A stretch of DNA of 64,000 nt, taken from positions 26,802,501 through 26,866,500 of the forward strand of contig NC_073348.2 of NCBI RefSeq assembly GCF_027580225.2. Direction: 5' to 3'. The notes beneath the pieces were generated by a model. That model made no database searches. It was not told where the DNA came from and saw only the letters and a list, made by a program, of their open reading frames with translations. The stretch comes from Misgurnus anguillicaudatus (Eukaryota; Chordata; Actinopteri; Cypriniformes; Cobitidae). Positions within the stretch are counted from its first letter, which is position 1. The number at the start of each line of letters is the position of its first letter. Positions 39,301 to 44,900 of the stretch are shown here, in pieces. The position numbers and the translations under genes were made by a program.

Positions 39301-42300
39301 TTTGTAGTCCAAGAAAAGAGATTTACGTTGGAAACGATAACTCGCGTCATTGTTTACTTTGGGGTTTGTACCTTTTGCATATCGTTAACATGTTCGAACA
39401 CACACTTACACACCAAAGGAAATGTAAAATCATGAATCGTACCATAGGTTCCCTTTAAAAAAAGCGCCAATGGAAGTGAACATTTCTTATGGCCCATTTA
39501 CTGACAAGGCGCACATTAAAAACAGGTGCAAAATCTCATTTTTATAATAAACAACACAGTTTAAAACTTGCTTTTTTGGGGTGTTAAATAATGGCACAAA
39601 TACCACACATAAATAAACTGATGAGCGCAAAACTTACACTGTAAAACATTTGCAGCATTTTTGACAAATCATCACATATTTTATGAAATTAAACAATTTC
39701 AACTTGAATTTATTAGTTATGTCAACTTCTTTTAACCAAAACTTGAAATAGTAGGTTGAACTGACTTGCAAAACCAAGTTGTCTTTTACTTCACCCTGGT
39801 TTATTTTTTACAGTCACGTTTTAATTCATTTAAATACTTTGCGCCTGAAAGAGAAACTCCTACAAATGCATATGCAAAAGGTCAGTCGCATAAACAATGC
39901 CATGCCTTTTCAGCGCAAATTTTTCGTCTTTAGTAAATCCTGGCAGTAGTTTTTTTAACAGAAAAAAGTTTTGCACTGGCGCAAGCTGTTAGTAAATCTG
40001 CCGTAAGTGTTGTTTTTTGTAAGAAATATCAAACATAAGTAAGGTTAGTTTCTCATAAAATAAGAAAAAATATCATAATTTAAAAAAAATAAATTTTATT
40101 AAGTTTAATTTATATTAAGTATATTATTTTTTTTACCTCACTGGCAGATATTTTGTCACATTTTTTTAAAGTAATTTTGCCTCTCAAGTAATTTTCTTTC
40201 ATATTTGTACTTAGGGCTGGGCAATTTGTCCCCCTAAAAAAATCTGAGATTTTTTTATAAAAAAACTCGATTTATGATTCGATTAGATTTTTCCCCCACC
40301 CCCATTTAAACCAAAATAATTGCAAACTGTACATACATTTTAAAATATATATTTATAATATTTAATTAAAATGCATCAACATAAAATTCCGTAAATCCAA
40401 ACCAACTCCACACGAATTCGAAGAGCATTTTTTTGGAAGGAGCTGCTCTCTTTCGCCGGCTGTTTTTGCCATGTTGATTGTGTATGTATGCGCTGCCTTC
40501 GGGAGAGGGGAGGGGCAGAGGGCTGCGCCCCAAGGAGTGTGCTACGGAAACCCTGAAGGAAGATTTGGCGAATGCAAAATGTATGTACTGCGCTATACTG
40601 TAGAGGGGGAGAAAAAAATCTAAAAAATCGATTTTTTTTTAAATATGAATCGATTTGACCTACCAACTCGATTTTAAAATAAAATAGATTTTTTCCCAGC
40701 CCTATTTGTACTAGAAAACAGTACTTTTAACTTTTTTTTGCAGTGTCCCCTGTAATGAACTGTACGTCGCTTTGGATAAAAGCATCTGCAAAACGCATAA
40801 ATGTAAATGTGAAAACGGCTCACAGACAATTGTATAAAGCATACCTGTTTCTTCATCAATGGCGAAGAGTCCTAGGCCACTTCCATCTTTGAGAGAGTAT
40901 CTGATCACTCCGTCTCTGCCTTTGTCATCATCTTTAGCGGTCACCTGGAGTACACTCGTTGCATGGCGAGAGTTTTCCTTGACTGCGCCCTTCACTGCAA
41001 ATTCTGTGAAGTATGGCTCATTGAGATTTTCATTAACGTCAATAACTTCCACTTCGAGGTAGGATTCGGAGCAAAGCTTTACCGGAAAACCCAGATCTTC
41101 TGCAAGCACAGAGAGATTGTAAAACGGTTGCTTCTCAAAGTCTAGGTCTTTAGCCAACTTAATGGCCCCACTTTCTGCATGAACCTTAAATGTCCCATTA
41201 AAATCATTGGGAAGGGAGTATCTCACCCATCCCCCAGATCCGACATCAGGATCTTGTGTTTCCACCCATGCTATAACAGTGCCTACAGGAAGGTCCTCCA
41301 ACACACGACAACTGTAAGTCCTTGGAATAAACACAGGGGCGCAGTCATTTACATCTTTTAAGTAAATTCTTAGTGTATTCTCAGTGACCATTTGATTTCC
41401 GAGTGGCGCATTATCTCTTGCTTCAATTTTAAGAGTGAAATCTGACACGGACTCTCTGTCCAATTGGCCAGCCACATAAACAGAGCCGGTTTCACTGTTA
41501 ATAGCAAACTGAGGGGTATTTGTTAACAAGCTATATGATATTTCACCATTCTGACCAATATCATCATCCGTGGCCGTGACCCGAATCACTTCAGTGCCAA
41601 TTGCCGCGTTCTCCGATACAACAGCAGTGTAGCCCTCCAGGGAAAATTTCGGGCTGTTATCATTTACATCTTCAACGTTAACAGTCAACAACCTCCAGAA
41701 AGATTTTTGTATGAGGCCCATGTCATACACAGTTATGTTAAGGAGGTACCGATCTGATCTTTCACGGTCCAGCGGCTGGTAAATGTATATTAATCCACTT
41801 TCCATGTCAATATTGAAACAGCTGTCAATATTCCCATCTGATATGGCATGCAGGACACGACCATTGAAGCCCGTGTCGCCATCGTTCGCAGTCACTTGAA
41901 GGACACTAGATCCCACGGGCATGTCTTCACGAACTGCAATATTTGATGGAAAGGATTCAAACTGAGGCGCGTGCCTATTGACAGAGAACAGGTCTGTGTA
42001 GCTCTCCTTCACTTTGGATTTACTTATGACAGTGGCTTTTTGGAGAAGTTTCTCAGCTAACTTTTGTGCAACTTTGGTGTCTTGACAACTGAAGCTCCTT
42101 GTCGAAATTCTACCTCTTACCAATGATATATTGACAAAGGTGGGTTCAGAGAGCAGCTCACCATCCGACGCAGATATTTTTAAGGCAAAATGTTCATTCT
42201 CGAGATTCCTCACAGTGAGCGCTCTTCTCAAAGTCAATATCCCAGAGTCTGGGTTGAGATTAAAGACATCCAGTTCGTTTCCAGACAGAATGATATATTT

Positions 42301-44139
42301 AACCAACCCAAGCTCATCAATGTCAACTGCGGACATGGTGATAATTGTCTGGCTCACGGGAAAGTCAAATCCTATCATACCTTTACATGACACGCGCTCA
42401 AAAAGAGGTCGGTTGTCATTGATATTCAACACTTGTACCGTGATGTTGACTTCATTTTCTCGTCTGTATGGCGTGCCCCAGTCGGAGGCCCTCACGGCGA
42501 ACGTGTACGTCTCCAAAGATGTTTCAAAATCCAGTTCTTTAGATATTCTAAGCTCTCCAGTGTTTTGATCGATGATGAAGGGTAGTGACTGAAGGCTGGC
42601 TATGCTGTATGTTATGCAGCCATTCTCGCCTTTATCTTCATCCTCAGCAGATACTGTGAGAATGACAGTGCCGACAGGAACGCTCTCATTGACAAACACT
42701 TCAAAAGATGAGCTGGTAAACACTGGGGCGTTGTCATTTGCATCTTCAATAGTGATTTGCACCTTGGCTGTCATGCCACTAACCGTCTCCATCACTTCTA
42801 ATTCGAACAGCTCTTGAGTCAGTGTGGTTAATGGTTGTTTTGTTGAAATGACACCAGTCAGGGTGTTTATATTAAAATAAACAGAATCTGAGGTCAGAAC
42901 TAGACTGTAGCTGGCGACGGGTGGCCTTGGAGAGAGCCTCACAATCTCTATAATGGTCCCTGGTGGTGCAATCTCATTTATCATCGTGCTGTAAATCTCC
43001 TTTTCAAAGCTCACCTGCACAAACTCTGGCTTTTGCACTAAGAGCTGAACCGTTTGAGAGCTGGAGTGCCTCGGTGGCATTCCTCTGTCTTTTGCTTGAA
43101 AAGTAAGATTGCAGCCATAAGGAAATTTATCCCAGTTCACTGATTCAGACATCTTCAGCTTGTATTCATTTCCAAGCGGAGATCTATCAAGGACAAACTG
43201 CTCCTGCGGGTCACCTGCAATAATGGCAACCCAGTCGATTTCGCCATTAGCTCCCTCGTCCATATCTTTGACTGTGACAACGGCGTAAACCGGATCTTTG
43301 TCTGTTATTGAAGGGGAAAGCGCGACTACAGTCAACGTCGGTGCATACCGATTGATACGCACAATATTGATCACGAGCTTGGCTGTACTGCCCAAGCCAC
43401 TATTTCCATAAACTTGATTGCCACGATCAACTGCTAAAACCTCAAGATCGAATCTGCTCATCTTATCTGCATTGGGTCTGGCTATAAGAGATACTACCCC
43501 ACTTGTCGGGTGGACAGCAAACTCATCCACATCTTCTCTGAAGAAATAGTAAAACTCGCCATTGGAGCCGATGTCCGCATCGGTGGCAGTCACCTGAACT
43601 ACGTTTGTTCCCAATGGAGTACTTTCCGGAACGTCAATATTATAGGAAGTGGGTGAGAATAGAGGTCGAAGGTCATTCATGTCCATGATTTGCACGTTCA
43701 CTGTCACAAAAGCCTCTAGTCCGTCTTTGCCATCAGCTCTTACTGATAATGTATAATTATCTTGCACTTCGCGGTTCAGCATGGCACCCCCGTTAGTCCG
43801 TATGCGGAGAAAGCAAAAGTCTCCCAAAACGAATTCCTCAGCCTGAAACAGCCCCTCATCATCTCCGAATTCAATGGAATACTTGATTTCCCAAAAATCC
43901 AACTCGGATAGACCGATCCCCATTTTATCCTTGCTCCTAATGTACGTCCGAGCTGCGGAGTTCTCATAAATGGTGCCATTGTATATGGAGCTGGTAAATT
44001 GAAAGACGGACAATCCCGGTGCTGGCCCCTGTGGTTGCCCCCAACAAGGAAGCAAGTAAAGGAGCAATAAGGAGAAACTGGACAGGCGGATCCTCATACT
44101 GCCCCCGGGGCAGTTGTTTATAGCCATGCCATCATTCAT
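768..44139 (-). CDS. fat3: fat3, giant atypical protocadherin (5' part; gene continues left of window)
   Basis: FAT3 is a very large type I membrane cadherin acting at the cell surface in planar polarity and neuronal/dendrite patterning (family knowledge). Coding exons, in transcript order: 44139-40845, 30823-30506, 23757-23696, 19947-19633, 18288-18078, 14140-14010, 13636-13361, 9495-9285, 9081-4987, 4481-4285, 4101-3948, 2374-2141, 1160-768. All have GT/AG borders and all phases agree, giving about 3,297 in-frame codons. The product has a signal peptide followed by roughly thirty tandem cadherin repeats with DxNDN calcium motifs (DVNDNPP, DANDNAP) and LDRE/LDYE motifs. The order matches vertebrate FAT3 throughout, including the diagnostic N-terminal segment with ENSAARTY and [10 protein letters not shown] and the segment with [19 protein letters not shown] cannot tell which teleost copy (a or b) this is. 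No frameshift or internal stop was seen. The remaining repeats, laminin G, EGF, transmembrane and cytoplasmic regions must lie beyond position 1. Confidence 0.95.
1230..1698. mobile_element. TTAA-flanked palindromic element, copy 1
   Basis: 469 bp between TTAA at 1230-1233 and 1695-1698. Arms are near-perfect inverted repeats from AAAGGATTAGTCC through CACCACCATGTCATCC and GGACCCCAACACTTAAC to a short centre. No ORF. A longer relative is at 18702-19592. The left end lies 70 bp upstream of the fat3 exon 14 acceptor. Confidence 0.8.
1800..1860 (+). repeat. tRNA-SINE tail remnant
   Basis: GTAAGTCGCTTTGGATAAG followed by CATCTGCCAAATGCATAAA, the characteristic 3' tail motif shared by many teleost tRNA-derived SINEs. 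Head not seen. The intron remainder to 2140 is featureless AT-rich sequence. Confidence 0.55.
2141..2374 (-). CDS. fat3: fat3 exon 13
   Basis: 234 bp, phase 1 to 1. Acceptor TTTATAAAAG is purine-rich and weak-looking but fits the frame. The exon gives [35 protein letters not shown] and [12 protein letters not shown], ending DPDEG at donor GTATTT. Residues are ~3089-3166. The outer transposon at 2440-3495 starts about 65 bp upstream of this acceptor and may have displaced the original branch/pyrimidine region. Confidence 0.9.
2440..3495. mobile_element. Outer palindromic element split by an inner one
   Basis: Ends CACTCTCAGAAATAGACCC (left) and GGTACCATTATTCCGAAAGTG-like (right, to 3495), flanked by TA, are inverted. 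The middle is occupied by the separate element at 2495-3410, so the outer unit is only about 140 bp. Confidence 0.6.
2495..3410. mobile_element. Nested 0.9-kb element with GGGTGATTCTCACGAA termini
   Basis: Terminal inverted repeats GGGTGATTCTCACGAAACC and its complement TTTTCGTGAGAATCACCC, flanked on both sides by GCAT (probable 4-bp duplication). No coding potential seen. Inserted in the element at 2440-3495. Confidence 0.7.
3535..3745. repeat. ACCAGC-rich repeat
   Basis: Dense CCAGC/GCTGG words (GGTGACCACCAGCTAAACC twice, at ~3554 and ~3671, then CACCAGCACCAGCACCAGC). This resembles a ubiquitous fish interspersed repeat built from CCAGC units. A diverged relative occurs at ~59,240-59,340 in the importin-alpha gene. 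Confidence 0.6.
3948..4101 (-). CDS. fat3: fat3 exon 12
   Basis: 154 bp, phase 0 to 1. Acceptor ATGTTTCAG, then [20 protein letters not shown] and DANTG before donor GTAATC. Residues are ~3038-3088, half a cadherin repeat. Confidence 0.93.
4285..4481 (-). CDS. fat3: fat3 exon 11
   Basis: 197 bp, phase 1 to 0. Acceptor TTTTAATCAG precedes [20 protein letters not shown], with [19 protein letters not shown] and [13 protein letters not shown], then donor GTCTGT at 4284. GTCTGT is a weak but legal GT donor. Residues are ~2972-3037. A different frame gives a longer spurious reading here. Confidence 0.9.
4987..9081 (-). CDS. fat3: fat3 exon 10: 4.1-kb exon with ~12-13 cadherin repeats
   Basis: 4,095 bp, phase 1 to 1, 1,365 codons (residues ~1607-2971). 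Acceptor TGTGTCTAG is at 9082 and donor GTAAGT at 4986. Tandem cadherin domains have repeated DENDNPP, DVNDNAP and DVNDNPPSF linkers, with occasional degenerate linkers ([36 protein letters not shown]) as in mammalian FAT3. The giant exon is the counterpart of the similarly large exon in other FAT1/FAT3 genes. No stop or frameshift across its length argues for a functional gene. Confidence 0.97.
9285..9495 (-). CDS. fat3: fat3 exon 9 (cadherin repeat)
   Basis: 211 bp, phase 0 to 1. Acceptor TTGTAG, then [17 protein letters not shown] and VEDAND-like [11 protein letters not shown], ending YSVDAG at donor GTAAATG. Residues are ~1537-1606. Confidence 0.94.
9680..10490. mobile_element. TTAA-flanked palindromic element (811 bp)
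   Basis: Starts TTAAAGGGACATTCCAC and ends GTGGAGTGTCCCTTTAA, with arms complementary over hundreds of bases, including GCAGCAGC and the TTATTACGCCAGAATG region. No ORF. A second copy is at 29242-29988. Confidence 0.8.
10487..10760 (+). mobile_element. Adjacent TTAAAGGGATAGTTCACC-type element, truncated
   Basis: It shares the TTAA at 10487-10490 with the preceding element and begins AAAGGGATAGTTCACCTAAA, a very common cyprinid repeat start. The usual inverted right end is absent; similarity fades near 10,740-10,760 (AGGGTGAATT). Confidence 0.55.
10765..10955. repeat. MITE related to 39,640-39,820
   Basis: Both segments carry AAATTAAGTTAAACAATTTC-like, TTATGTCAACTT and AATAGTAGGTTGAA words and end in ...TTTTTTACTGT / TTTTTTACAGT. 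Two copies in different fat3 introns. Confidence 0.5.
10960..12080. other. fat3: fat3 intron 8, repeat-poor stretch
   Basis: No ORF or transposon end recognised. The part at 11,590-11,700 (AATCCAATTAATTATCCTGG, homeodomain-like TAATTA) looks unique and could be a regulatory island; this is only an impression. Confidence 0.3.
12085..13188 (+). mobile_element. Tc1/mariner element with decayed DD36E transposase
   Basis: The ~1.1-kb element has 27-29 bp terminal inverted repeats (CACTCACCTAAAGGATTATT... and its complement) flanked by TA. The plus strand encodes transposase pieces: a DNA-binding part (12186-12368, ending ISRVYK), a second piece (12368-12577, ending at an in-frame TAG) and the catalytic part (about 12578-13156). 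The catalytic part has [15 protein letters not shown] and [11 protein letters not shown] count 36 residues between the second Asp (QQD) and the Glu (PIE), i.e. DD36E, not the Tc1-typical DD34E. Frame change near 12,368, the TAG at 12575 and shortened spacing before the last ~20 residues make it inactive. Confidence 0.9.
12186..13156 (+). pseudogene. Broken Tc1-type transposase
   Basis: Three pieces of one transposase. The N-terminal helix-turn-helix ([20 protein letters not shown]) is out of frame with the rest; the middle and catalytic pieces share a frame but are separated by TAG at 12575-12577. Total coding length is clearly below the ~340 aa of an intact enzyme, indicating small internal deletions as well. 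Confidence 0.85.
13361..13636 (-). CDS. fat3: fat3 exon 8 (cadherin repeat)
   Basis: 276 bp in phase 0. Acceptor TTTCTGTAG precedes [15 protein letters not shown] and donor GTGAGAAAC follows HILTVM. Residues are ~1445-1536. The motifs [18 protein letters not shown] and [11 protein letters not shown] match FAT3. The Tc1-type element (12085-13188) lies about 170 bp downstream of its donor. Confidence 0.94.
14010..14140 (-). CDS. fat3: fat3 exon 7
   Basis: 131 bp, phase 1 to 0. Acceptor ATAATAG, then [20 protein letters not shown] and [19 protein letters not shown], with donor GTATAT from 14009. It was missed by simple ORF calling because it is short. It joins exon 6 (WFDIIG) to exon 8 ([11 protein letters not shown]) without a gap, compared with FAT3 from other vertebrates, apart from a few residues fewer near FDIQ. 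Confidence 0.9.
14150..15300. other. fat3: fat3 intron 6, repeat-poor island
   Basis: 14,190-14,770 has balanced composition, no transposon ends, no splice-consistent ORF and no match to FAT3. It could be unique regulatory DNA. 14,780-15,300 is AT-rich without recognisable features. Confidence 0.3.
15301..16044. mobile_element. DNA transposon remnant with GGGCTCTAT / ATAGGGCC ends, interrupted
   Basis: Left end GGGCTCTATCATACTCCCGGC and right end AGATCTGTAAAATAGGGCC are inverted versions of the frequent fish motif GGCCCTATTTTA. Sub-terminal GCGCAATGCACGACGCA and CTTGGCGCATAAGAC match as inverted blocks. About 300 bp in the middle (15,493-15,795, ending TTTTTTTACAGTGTA) looks like a second, inserted MITE. 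Confidence 0.6.
16096..17415. mobile_element. PIF/Harbinger-like non-autonomous element
   Basis: Termini GTTCACACCAGCCG (16099-16112) and CGGCTGGTGTGAAC (~17399-17412) are perfect inverted repeats in a 1.3-kb unit. The interior contains CpG-rich sequence and short ORFs with no domain I recognise. Class assignment rests on end style and length only. Confidence 0.6.
18078..18288 (-). CDS. fat3: fat3 exon 6
   Basis: 211 bp, entering in phase 0 and leaving in phase 1. The acceptor CGGCTCAG is followed by [21 protein letters not shown]. The exon ends TPLWFDIIG at donor GTGAGC (18077). Encoded residues are ~1331-1400. The reading frame remains open past the acceptor and donor, so exon limits rest on splice signals and match to FAT3. 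Confidence 0.9.
18365..18523. mobile_element. Palindromic MITE GGGCGGTTTCCCAGACAGGG
   Basis: Inverted ends GGGCGGTTTCCCAGACAGGG and CCCTGTCTGGAAAAAACGCCC around ~160 bp. Internal words ATATCAGTGCCATTGTTT also occur at position ~130. Same family as the split copy at 24340-25370. Confidence 0.7.
18702..19592. mobile_element. TTAA-flanked palindromic element, long copy
   Basis: 891-bp hairpin. The arms match 1230-1698 (CACCACCATGTCATCC, GGACCCCAACACTTAAC) but the centre holds extra inverted arms with CCTGTGACGAACCAGCGCG and CGCGCTGATGCGTCACAGG. It ends 40 bp past the fat3 exon 5 donor. Confidence 0.8.
19633..19947 (-). CDS. fat3: fat3 exon 5 (cadherin repeat)
   Basis: 315 bp in phase 0, with a TAG acceptor above 19947 and donor GTAAGG from 19632. 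It encodes residues ~1226-1330, with [24 protein letters not shown] and [14 protein letters not shown]. The dibasic-rich DRNKRGDP segment is also a FAT3 hallmark. A palindromic transposon (18702-19592) ends only about 40 bp past its donor. Confidence 0.95.
20145..20215 (-). repeat. SINE 3' tail remnant, inverted
   Basis: TTTACATTACATTTACATAG ... CCGCAGCGACTTACGAAAA is the complement-oriented tail motif of teleost tRNA-SINEs. Confidence 0.5.
20220..21130. other. fat3: fat3 intron 4, no recognised feature
   Basis: Moderate GC, short spurious ORFs only. 20,390-20,940 has no transposon ends that I can see. Confidence 0.3.
21135..21215. repeat. hAT-type end fragment
   Basis: ACCAGGGGTTTTCAAACTTT followed by GACCCC...GGGACCCC resembles the terminal CAGGGGTTCTCAAAC motif of Charlie-like hAT elements. 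Isolated end only. Confidence 0.4.
21286..21350. repeat. (TATG)n microsatellite
   Basis: Uninterrupted GTAT/GTATG repeats at ~21,288-21,316, then degenerate ATATGTATGTGTGTATATATG to ~21,345. Confidence 0.8.
22240..22592. mobile_element. TTAA-flanked MITE, TTAAAGGTGCAGTGCG
   Basis: 353 bp from TTAAAGGTGCAGTGCGTAAA to TTACACACTGCACCTTTAA; inverted ends and TTAA at both borders. The interior contains ATCTAGTGGTGAGGTTGCG, a motif common in cyprinid repeats. Confidence 0.75.
22600..23690. other. fat3: fat3 intron 4, right part
   Basis: No gene or clear element. 22,800-23,290 is less AT-rich and could be unique sequence; 23,300-23,690 is AT-rich. Confidence 0.25.
23696..23757 (-). CDS. fat3: fat3 exon 4 (62-bp micro-exon)
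   Basis: This exon is too short for ordinary ORF detection. Read on the minus strand between TTTTCCAG and GTACATAC it gives [21 protein letters not shown]. This continues exactly from exon 3 (phase 1) and ends in phase 0 before exon 5 (VTVMDGAG). FAT3 proteins have the same peptide at this point. Confidence 0.93.
24340..25372. mobile_element. Three-level nest: split MITE containing a TTAA element containing a fold-back
   Basis: The outer MITE halves are ~24,340-24,470 (CCCGGACAGGTTTTAG, GGACTAGGCCTTAG) and ~25,285-25,372 (TATGTCAGTGCAAGATG, AGCCCTTTTCAGG). Between them lies a middle element, 24,473-25,283 (AAAGAGCACC...GGTGCTCTTTAA), and inside that a fold-back at 24,968-25,216. The single-insertion state of the middle element is seen at 38,899-39,459. 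Confidence 0.7.
24968..25216. mobile_element. Innermost fold-back GAAGAGTTTCGTTGCAAAAC
   Basis: Inverted ends GAAGAGTTTCGTTGCAAAAC and GTTTTGCAACGAAACTCTTC, 249 bp, absent from the otherwise matching copy at ~39,380. Confidence 0.8.
25796..26558. mobile_element. DNA element with CCCTTTCACACA ends and TACTGGTAA repeats
   Basis: Left CCCTTTCACACATACAG, right CTGTGTGAAAGAGG are inverted. Many short TTACTGGTAA / TTACCGGTAA / TTTACCAG words are in the sub-terminal zones. CpG-rich middle with no recognisable ORF. Confidence 0.65.
26600..27235. other. fat3: fat3 intron 3, unassigned
   Basis: No recognisable genes or element ends. Short ORFs on both strands are chance. Confidence 0.25.
27241..27350 (+). 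repeat. Common teleost repeat with GGTCGCGGGAAGCTGGAGCC
   Basis: CCATCCATTTTCCAAATGC, GGGTCGCGGGAAGCTGGAGC, AGGCAGGCTACACTCTGG. This block is a familiar interspersed repeat in fish, often part of LINE/RTE 3' regions; I see only ~110 bp. Confidence 0.6.
27360..28680. other. fat3: fat3 intron 3, unassigned
   Basis: 27,700-28,320 is moderately GC-rich with no identified element. A GCAGTGCAGTGCAGTG micro-repeat is at ~27,718. Nothing coding supported. Confidence 0.25.
28681..30229. mobile_element. hAT-like element interrupted by a palindromic element
   Basis: Outer ends AGGGCTCCAGACTGTG and GTTAGTCTGAAGCCCT are inverted. GTGCTCCTAAAATTTTAGTC and TACTGCTCCTAGTAAAAAAA are further internal related blocks. 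The interior 29,242-29,988 is a separate TTAA element. Confidence 0.55.
29242..29988. mobile_element. Second copy of the 9680-10490 palindromic element, itself interrupted
   Basis: Starts TTAAAGAGACACTCCAC, ends GTGTCCCTTTAA. It matches the first copy except for ~205 bp inserted after GATTTTTACC (about 29,319-29,527), so at least three insertion layers are stacked here. Confidence 0.75.
30506..30823 (-). CDS. fat3: fat3 exon 3 (cadherin repeat)
   Basis: 318 bp, phase 1 to phase 1. The acceptor CTCACAG precedes 30823 and the donor GTAAAAG starts at 30505. It encodes residues ~1099-1204, including [22 protein letters not shown] and [10 protein letters not shown], closely matching the same segment of vertebrate FAT3. 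It is separated from exon 2 by a ~10 kb repeat-rich intron. Confidence 0.95.
30824..31497. other. fat3: fat3 intron 2, right of exon 3
   Basis: AT-rich intron without recognised elements. Confidence 0.25.
31498..33224. mobile_element. Five clustered copies of one ~195-bp palindromic MITE
   Basis: Copies at 31498-31692, 31947-32135, ~32240-32438 (left end lost), 32497-32684 and 33026-33224. Each (where complete) has ends CACTGAAAAAAAT / ATTTTTTTCAGTG and arms AAGGTAAGTGGTTGCAATC with its complement, around an A/T-rich loop. No ORF. Four copies have both ends. Confidence 0.85.
31845..32480. mobile_element. Element with GAGCCC ends hosting two of the MITEs
   Basis: Left end GAGCCCTTAAGGTGACATT and right end GTGTCCCCTTAGGGGCTC are inverted. 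Inside are repeated GTTTCACGTGCGCACGCGAAA-type CpG-rich minisatellite words (32,135-32,235). A relative occurs at ~59,985-60,120. Two ~195-bp MITEs interrupt it. Confidence 0.65.
33230..35280. other. fat3: fat3 intron 2, repeat-poor segment
   Basis: I recognise no transposon ends between ~33,500 and 35,270 and no coding exon. It is a candidate unique intronic region. Confidence 0.3.
35283..36830. repeat. ~169-bp satellite array, seven units
   Basis: Unit starts (AACTTAAAAGGAT) at 35303, 35472, 35641, 35809, 35980, 36148 and 36719: spacings 169, 169, 168, 171, 168 and, after subtracting a 401-bp insertion, 170. Each unit includes GCGATGTCACAAAGATTTC, ATCTTTTAAAACTCACAAA and TTATTTAAACATGAAA. 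Confidence 0.9.
36212..36616. mobile_element. TTAA-flanked element inserted in the satellite
   Basis: AGGGGACATATCAAG...GAAATGTCCCCT between TTAA copies at 36212-36215 and 36613-36616, exactly at the TTAA of ATCTTTTAAAACTC in the satellite unit. A truncated relative occupies 53709-~54,072 in chordc1. Confidence 0.9.
36835..37130. repeat. Interspersed repeat with GGTGTGCATTATTTT hairpin
   Basis: AAAATAATGCACACCTGCGG and GGTGTGCATTATTTTCTTAT form a hairpin at ~37,020-37,072, flanked by ACTGGTCC-like GGAATAATTGACTCCGGTCC and GGCCAGTCGTCAATTATTCC inverted words. Probably a known fish repeat. Confidence 0.55.
37200..38790. promoter_or_regulatory. fat3: Repeat-free intronic island, candidate enhancer
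   Basis: ~1.5 kb with no transposon ends or coding frame. 38,270-38,520 is rich in homeodomain-type cores (CTAATTAG, CTAATCAAT, GTGATTAATTG, CATTAG), the composition often seen in conserved enhancers of developmental genes. No conservation data are available to me. Confidence 0.3.
38806..38885 (+). repeat. tRNA-like SINE head fragment
   Basis: TGTAGCTCAGTTGGCAGACA ... GTGGGTTTGAGTCTCA resembles A- and B-box of a tRNA-derived SINE. It cannot fold as a full tRNA. Confidence 0.5.
38899..39459. mobile_element. TTTAAAGGCACC...GGTTCCCTTTAAA element
   Basis: Single uninterrupted copy of the middle element of the 24,340-25,372 nest. Shared blocks include GATTGGCCAGCTAATCTGTA and GACAGGAGTTAACTTACAGG. 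No ORF. Confidence 0.7.
39640..39820. repeat. MITE, second copy (see 10,765-10,955)
   Basis: Begins ACACTGTAAAACATTTGCAG and ends TTTATTTTTTACAGT, with internal AATAGTAGGTTGAACTGAC. Confidence 0.5.
40211..40703. mobile_element. hAT-like element with 8-bp target duplication
   Basis: Ends TTAGGGCTGGGC and TCCCAGCCCT with sub-terminal GATTTTTTTATAAAAAAACTCG / AATCGATTTGACC arms. The 8-bp ATTTGTAC occurs on both sides (40203-40210, 40704-40711). No transposase. Lies ~140 bp past the fat3 exon 2 donor. Confidence 0.8.
40735..40815 (+). repeat. SINE tail remnant beside fat3 exon 2 donor
   Basis: ACGTCGCTTTGGATAAAAGC and GCATAAATGTAAATGTG tail motif; its 3' end is ~30 bp from the fat3 exon 2 donor. 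Confidence 0.6.
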
Positions 44140-44144
44140 TCAGC
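40845..44144 (-). CDS. fat3: fat3 exon 2: start codon, signal peptide, first ~10 cadherin repeats
   Basis: The acceptor is at 44145-44146 after a pyrimidine tract and the donor GTATGC begins at 40844. The first ATG is at 44139; in-frame ATGs follow at residues 5 and 15. A hydrophobic stretch [13 protein letters not shown], a typical signal peptide, begins just after Met15, so any of the three could be used. Human FAT3 also has about 15 residues before its hydrophobic core, which favours Met1 or Met5. Residues 1-1098 carry the first repeats. One inter-repeat linker has the atypical motif NRYAP instead of DxNDN. A region with few calcium motifs near residues 680-730 contains [13 protein letters not shown], as in mammalian FAT3. 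The 3.3-kb single exon is characteristic of FAT genes. Confidence 0.95.
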
Positions 44145-44769
44145 CTACAAATGAGAGAAAAATGCAGTAAACCAAAGCAATGCAGGGCATTCATCTTAAA
44201 GACATAACCTAACTCTCAAATAAATGTGATGGTACATATTTATTCAGAAGCCCTTGGCTGGCGTTTATTTATCCAGAAGCCCTTGGTTTGGATTAAATTG
44301 TCAGAAAAAATAAATAAATACCTGACCCTGTGCTCAGTGGGCTCAGTAATACCTTTTCACAAAATACTGAGCCTGTTACTGAAGACTTACAACAGCGTAC
44401 AGCAGCACAAATACAGCATGATAACCAAAGTTATAGTTGATTTGATACACTACTATAGCCTACCTGTTACAGAAAATAGCAATAAATAAAAGTGATCTTA
44501 AAAAGTGGGCAACAAGCAAAAATGCGACTTTTACAGTTTCACAATCTGTGTGCTTCGTTTGAGGATGAAACAACAAAAATGCTGTTTAAATAAAATACTT
44601 TAATAATGTTCAAAACTATCCTCTTTAATAAACATATATGTGCACGAGCCCCCATCAATGATGCGATTGTAATCAAAGGAAACTTTAAATGCCGCCATGA
44701 TTCAAACTGACAACTAATCAGTCTTTCGCCGGTTGTTAATGCACAAAAAAGATGTGAATGAGATCTTAC
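44145..44769. other. fat3: fat3 intron 1
   Basis: Between inferred exon 1 donor and exon 2 acceptor. AT-rich, with no features beyond splice signals. Confidence 0.4.
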
Positions 44770-44900
44770 CTCTAGCATTGAGAAAAAGAGATCTGCCAGT
44801 CAGATATCCAGGAGCCAGCACTGTGAAACATCCTTCACTTTGCAAACGGGACTACGCTGCCACTCACAGACTGTAATCAATGCAGCTCGCGCACCGCCTA
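44770..44900 (-). other. fat3: Probable fat3 non-coding exon 1 (5' UTR)
   Basis: A consensus donor (CTAGAG|GTAAGA on the minus strand, G of GT at 44769) lies ~625 bp upstream of the coding exon's acceptor. The sequence upstream contains a CpG-enriched stretch (GCTCGCGC, GCGCGCAC at ~44,885-44,915). I infer an untranslated first exon ending at 44770. The upper boundary at 44,900 is a guess. Confidence 0.5.

Noticed and set aside
40711..40845. Extension of fat3 exon 2 reading frame past 40,845
   Set aside because: The open frame continues into a SINE tail, but the donor GTATGC at 40,844 and exact phase match to exon 3 end the exon at 40,845.
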